Source: Candidatus Woesearchaeota archaeon
GTDB lineage: Archaea; Nanobdellota; Nanobdellia; Woesearchaeales; GW2011-AR9
Assembly: GCA_016213985.1 (NCBI GenBank)
Contig: JACRPJ010000057.1
Location: 1 to 6,057 of the forward strand
DNA: 6,057 bases
Direction of reading: 5' to 3'
The notes below the pieces were generated by a model. The model worked only from the letters and a program-made list of their open reading frames with translations. It ran no database searches and was not told where the DNA came from. How positions within the stretch are numbered: the first letter of the stretch is position 1; the number at the start of each line of letters is the position of its first letter. Shown here piece by piece: positions 4,146-6,057 of the stretch. A program made the position numbers and the translations under genes.

Positions 4146-5615
4146 ATGAATAAAATACTAAAGACGTTGCTGTATGTGGGGATTTCGCTATTAGCCTATT
4201 TCGGAGTAGATTCAGGGGAAAGTTTTAGTAAGGACAAAAAGCATAAGTCTAAGTTAGAGGAAGTAGTTAAAAGCGAATTCAGAAGTCCTTTTGGCGGTTA
4301 TAAGAAGCCTGACTTACATCAATGCTGGCAAGGTTCTAAACAAAACGAGGGTGCGGGAAAGGGTCGAATATGCCCTTTCGATAAATATAATGCTAATCGC
4401 TCTGGAGGAAGAAAACATCAGGCTTTGGACCTTTATGAGAAAATTGGAATACCTTTGTATCCAACCAAACCTGGAAAAGTCGTTGGTGCCGGCGAATATG
4501 AATTGAATGAATCTGGAAACAGGGTTAAATTCAAGAATTGTATCAATAATGGTAAGGCAGTAAAAATAAAAACTTCTGAGGGTTTTATTTACACTTACAT
4601 CCATCTAAACGAGGTAAAAGTTAAAATTGGAGAGGAAGTGGATTATAAGACAATTGTTGGTAACTTAGGTATAACCGGCAATGCGAACGCTAAAAATCCG
4701 CATATACATCTGCAAATAACTTATGGGGGAAAACTTCAGGACCCGGAAAAGCATTTAAGCTTCCTGAGTACCGGAAATAAATCCCAGCAGAAAGAGAATA
4801 AGCTAGAAAGCATCTTAAATGGGGATAAGGATGCAGCGATATTAAAAGGAAAACAGGGAATTGCTCTCTCTCCAAAAAATCTGATTTATTTGACTAGGCT
4901 GCTTTATCTGGAGTCGGGCAGTAATGATATGGACGCAATTATGCAGGTGATAATTAATAGATGGAAATTTGATACTTGTAAATACAACCTAAAAAACGGT
5001 AAAAAGGTGGTTAAAAATATAACCTGCAAACGACAGTTTGGAGATGGCACCCTGATGAGTATTGTTACCGGAAGAAATACCCACGAATTTGATGCTATTG
5101 AACACAAGCCAAAATGCTTCAGCGGAGATAGCTTCAAGAATGATAAAGGGGAATACATATTACCCTGTGGTGTGATGCGATCCGAAAATGGGGGAGAGAT
5201 GTCCAAATTAAAGCAGTGTTACCATGCAGTTCTGAATGCCTTGGCCGGAAAATCGAGGGACCTGACTAACGGAGCTTTGTACTACAAAAATCCCAAATTA
5301 TCCACCAGCAAAGTTCCTGGCGAGGGAGCCCATGCTTTTGACCAGGTGATTCCTAAGCATAAAATTGGAAGAAGCAAGGAAAAGAGAATAGAATACCATT
5401 ATTTTATGCAAAAAAATATAATTATTGGCGATCATGTATTTTATGGCCTGGGAGTGGATAAGCAGGAATATATTTATGACAATGTAAATAAAAAAATAGA
5501 ATACTATAGGAATAGCCGAATAGTAGATAAACCCAAAGCTAAACCTGAATCTTGGCAGAAGAAGATAGAATATTGTGATGAGCTAATCCCGGAATGTAAA
5601 GCTGGAGAAAAGTAA
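4146..5615 (+). CDS. exported bifunctional murein hydrolase: M23 endopeptidase plus SleB-like domain
   Basis: The protein has 489 residues from ATG 4146, two bases after the previous stop; ATG 4134 would only add MWVN. Residues 1-21 form a signal peptide or anchor (MNKILK, then a hydrophobic core) with no clear AXA site. Residues 43-205 are an M23/LytM zinc endopeptidase that cuts peptide cross-bridges of peptidoglycan. H91 and D95 (HQALD) and H188 (HIH) are the zinc ligands, and H153 (YIHL) and H186 are the catalytic histidines; all are present. A low-complexity linker (about 208-238) leads to a SleB/Hydrolase_2-like domain (243-435). It has RLLYLESG with putative catalytic Glu256, QVIINRW, GALYYKNP and IIIGDHVFYG. 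SleB proteins are lytic transglycosylases acting on the glycan strands. Ten cysteines suggest disulfides outside the cell. The flanking genes are archaeal, so lateral gain from bacteria is likely. Confidence 0.88.
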   Translation: MNKILKTLLYVGISLLAYFGVDSGESFSKDKKHKSKLEEVVKSEFRSPFGGYKKPDLHQCWQGSKQNEGAGKGRICPFDKYNANRSGGRKHQALDLYEKIGIPLYPTKPGKVVGAGEYELNESGNRVKFKNCINNGKAVKIKTSEGFIYTYIHLNEVKVKIGEEVDYKTIVGNLGITGNANAKNPHIHLQITYGGKLQDPEKHLSFLSTGNKSQQKENKLESILNGDKDAAILKGKQGIALSPKNLIYLTRLLYLESGSNDMDAIMQVIINRWKFDTCKYNLKNGKKVVKNITCKRQFGDGTLMSIVTGRNTHEFDAIEHKPKCFSGDSFKNDKGEYILPCGVMRSENGGEMSKLKQCYHAVLNALAGKSRDLTNGALYYKNPKLSTSKVPGEGAHAFDQVIPKHKIGRSKEKRIEYHYFMQKNIIIGDHVFYGLGVDKQEYIYDNVNKKIEYYRNSRIVDKPKAKPESWQKKIEYCDELIPECKAGEK

Positions 5616-5679
5616 AATGCAGTTTTTCAAAAAGAAGCAAAGGGGAAAAAGCATTCTGTAAAAACTCCTAACTATTAGG
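5616..5679. terminator. hairpins between convergent genes, probable two-way terminator
   Basis: AATGC (5616-5620) plus TTTTT (5623-5627) can pair with AAAAA (5646-5650) plus GCATT (5651-5655). Alternatively AGTTTTT (5621-5627) pairs with AAAAACT (5660-5666). A perfect CCTAA-CTA-TTAGG hairpin follows at 5667-5679. On the minus strand the region has several T runs, the archaeal stop signal for the CCA enzyme transcript. The plus strand has only one such run (5623-5627). The 107-base gap contains no convincing gene. Confidence 0.5.
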
Positions 5680-5722
5680 TCAGATGGTTAAGATTAGACG
5701 ATTTGGTTTCAGAGAGGGGTAC

Positions 5723-6057
5723 TTACTTTTGGAAATGGATACGTACTTTTTTTGTTTTTTCTACGAAATATTTCTGTTTAACCGCATTCTTCACCAACTC
5801 CTCTAACTGGGGATGCTCTACTTTTACCCGGGCATAAATTCTTCCTTTCTGCTCAAAGTTATTTTTGTTCTTCTTCTTGAAATTAGCCACATATTCTGTC
5901 ATGCTTAGTGGAGGGCCAACTCTGATTTCATGTTTTGGTAATCTTTCTCTTCCTAGAAGGAAATAGAGCACCGCCTTCTGCTTCTTGTCCCACTCCCAGC
6001 CCGATTTTTTAATTCCAAATAGGCCTAGCTTCTCTTCCAGGAACTCAAAGCCCTTAA
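5723..6057 (-). CDS. cca: archaeal CCA-adding tRNA nucleotidyltransferase, C-terminal part (partial)
   Basis: The frame is open from the right edge to a TAA (complement of 5723-5725), giving the last 110 residues; the start lies beyond the window. Archaeal class I CCA-adding enzymes are about 430-460 residues long and build the 3' CCA end of tRNAs from CTP and ATP without a template. The segment matches their tail domain, which holds the tRNA elbow. It shows a beta strand (KAVLYFLLGRERLPKHEIRVGPP), a helix starting EYVANFKKKN, a strand GRIYARVKV, then a helix PQLEELVKNAVKQK. The corresponding part of the Archaeoglobus enzyme reads, from memory, YLLFECQ...RRMGPQFEDE...ENGRWWAFEMRKFTTPEEGVRSY. 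The catalytic N-terminal domain is not in view, so the call rests on the tail alone. The gene converges on the hydrolase cassette and shows that archaeal DNA continues on that side. Confidence 0.75.
   Translation of the reverse strand, partial: KGFEFLEEKLGLFGIKKSGWEWDKKQKAVLYFLLGRERLPKHEIRVGPPLSMTEYVANFKKKNKNNFEQKGRIYARVKVEHPQLEELVKNAVKQKYFVEKTKKVRIHFQK

Noticed and set aside
4314..5206. Three minus-strand open frames (4314-4604, 4690-4875, 4904-5206) opposite the hydrolase
   Set aside because: They lie inside a gene with conserved domains and show no ribosome-binding sites or recognisable motifs.
5617..5661. Fourteen-codon reading frame (MQFFKKKQRGKSIL) after the hydrolase
   Set aside because: It is too short, has no spaced ribosome-binding site, and overlaps the hairpins between convergent genes.
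1..6057. CRISPR array, insertion sequence or attachment site
   Set aside because: No regularly spaced repeats, transposase or integrase sequence, or flanking direct repeats around the 2859-5615 cassette could be found.

Overview
The window is archaeal. It carries an archaeal/eukaryotic-type elongation factor 1-alpha, the ribosomal protein uS10 that usually follows it in archaea, and at the right edge the C-terminal part of what looks like an archaeal (class I) CCA-adding enzyme. TATA/BRE-like promoters of the form CGAAA(N)TTTATA stand before the transcription units, and GGAGG Shine-Dalgarno sites precede several genes. The lineage cannot be fixed from the sequence. Compact spacing and many small unfamiliar proteins would suit a DPANN-type or other poorly sampled archaeon, but that is a guess.

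Layout. Positions 1-82 hold the 3' end of an unidentified gene. A promoter near 88-102 leads into two small membrane proteins (168-506 and 525-722). They resemble, in architecture, the bacterial YqjE (holin-like, two membrane helices) and YqjD/ElaB (basic, one C-terminal glycine/alanine-rich helix) proteins. After a T-rich terminator, a strong promoter drives EF-1A (906-2198) and rps10 (2271-2585). A 273-base gap (2586-2858) holds a hairpin, a 14-bp tandem repeat, an 18-bp palindrome and a promoter.

The second half (2859-5615) is a co-directional cassette. First comes a DNA-binding protein with two copies of a Fis-like helix-turn-helix. Next is a small protein whose frame is broken at a run of T's; its C-terminal half resembles the Janus/Ocnus (PHPT1) family. 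Last is an exported 489-residue enzyme that fuses an intact M23 (LytM-type) zinc endopeptidase to a SleB-like cell-wall hydrolase. The convergent CCA-adding enzyme gene closes the window on the minus strand.

The main point of interest is this last gene. It is a two-domain murein hydrolase flanked on both sides by archaeal informational genes, in a domain of life that generally has no murein. The simplest reading is an acquired enzyme aimed at bacterial walls, for killing, feeding or attachment. It may be controlled by the tandem-HTH regulator through the repeats just upstream. That control circuit and the biological purpose are inference.
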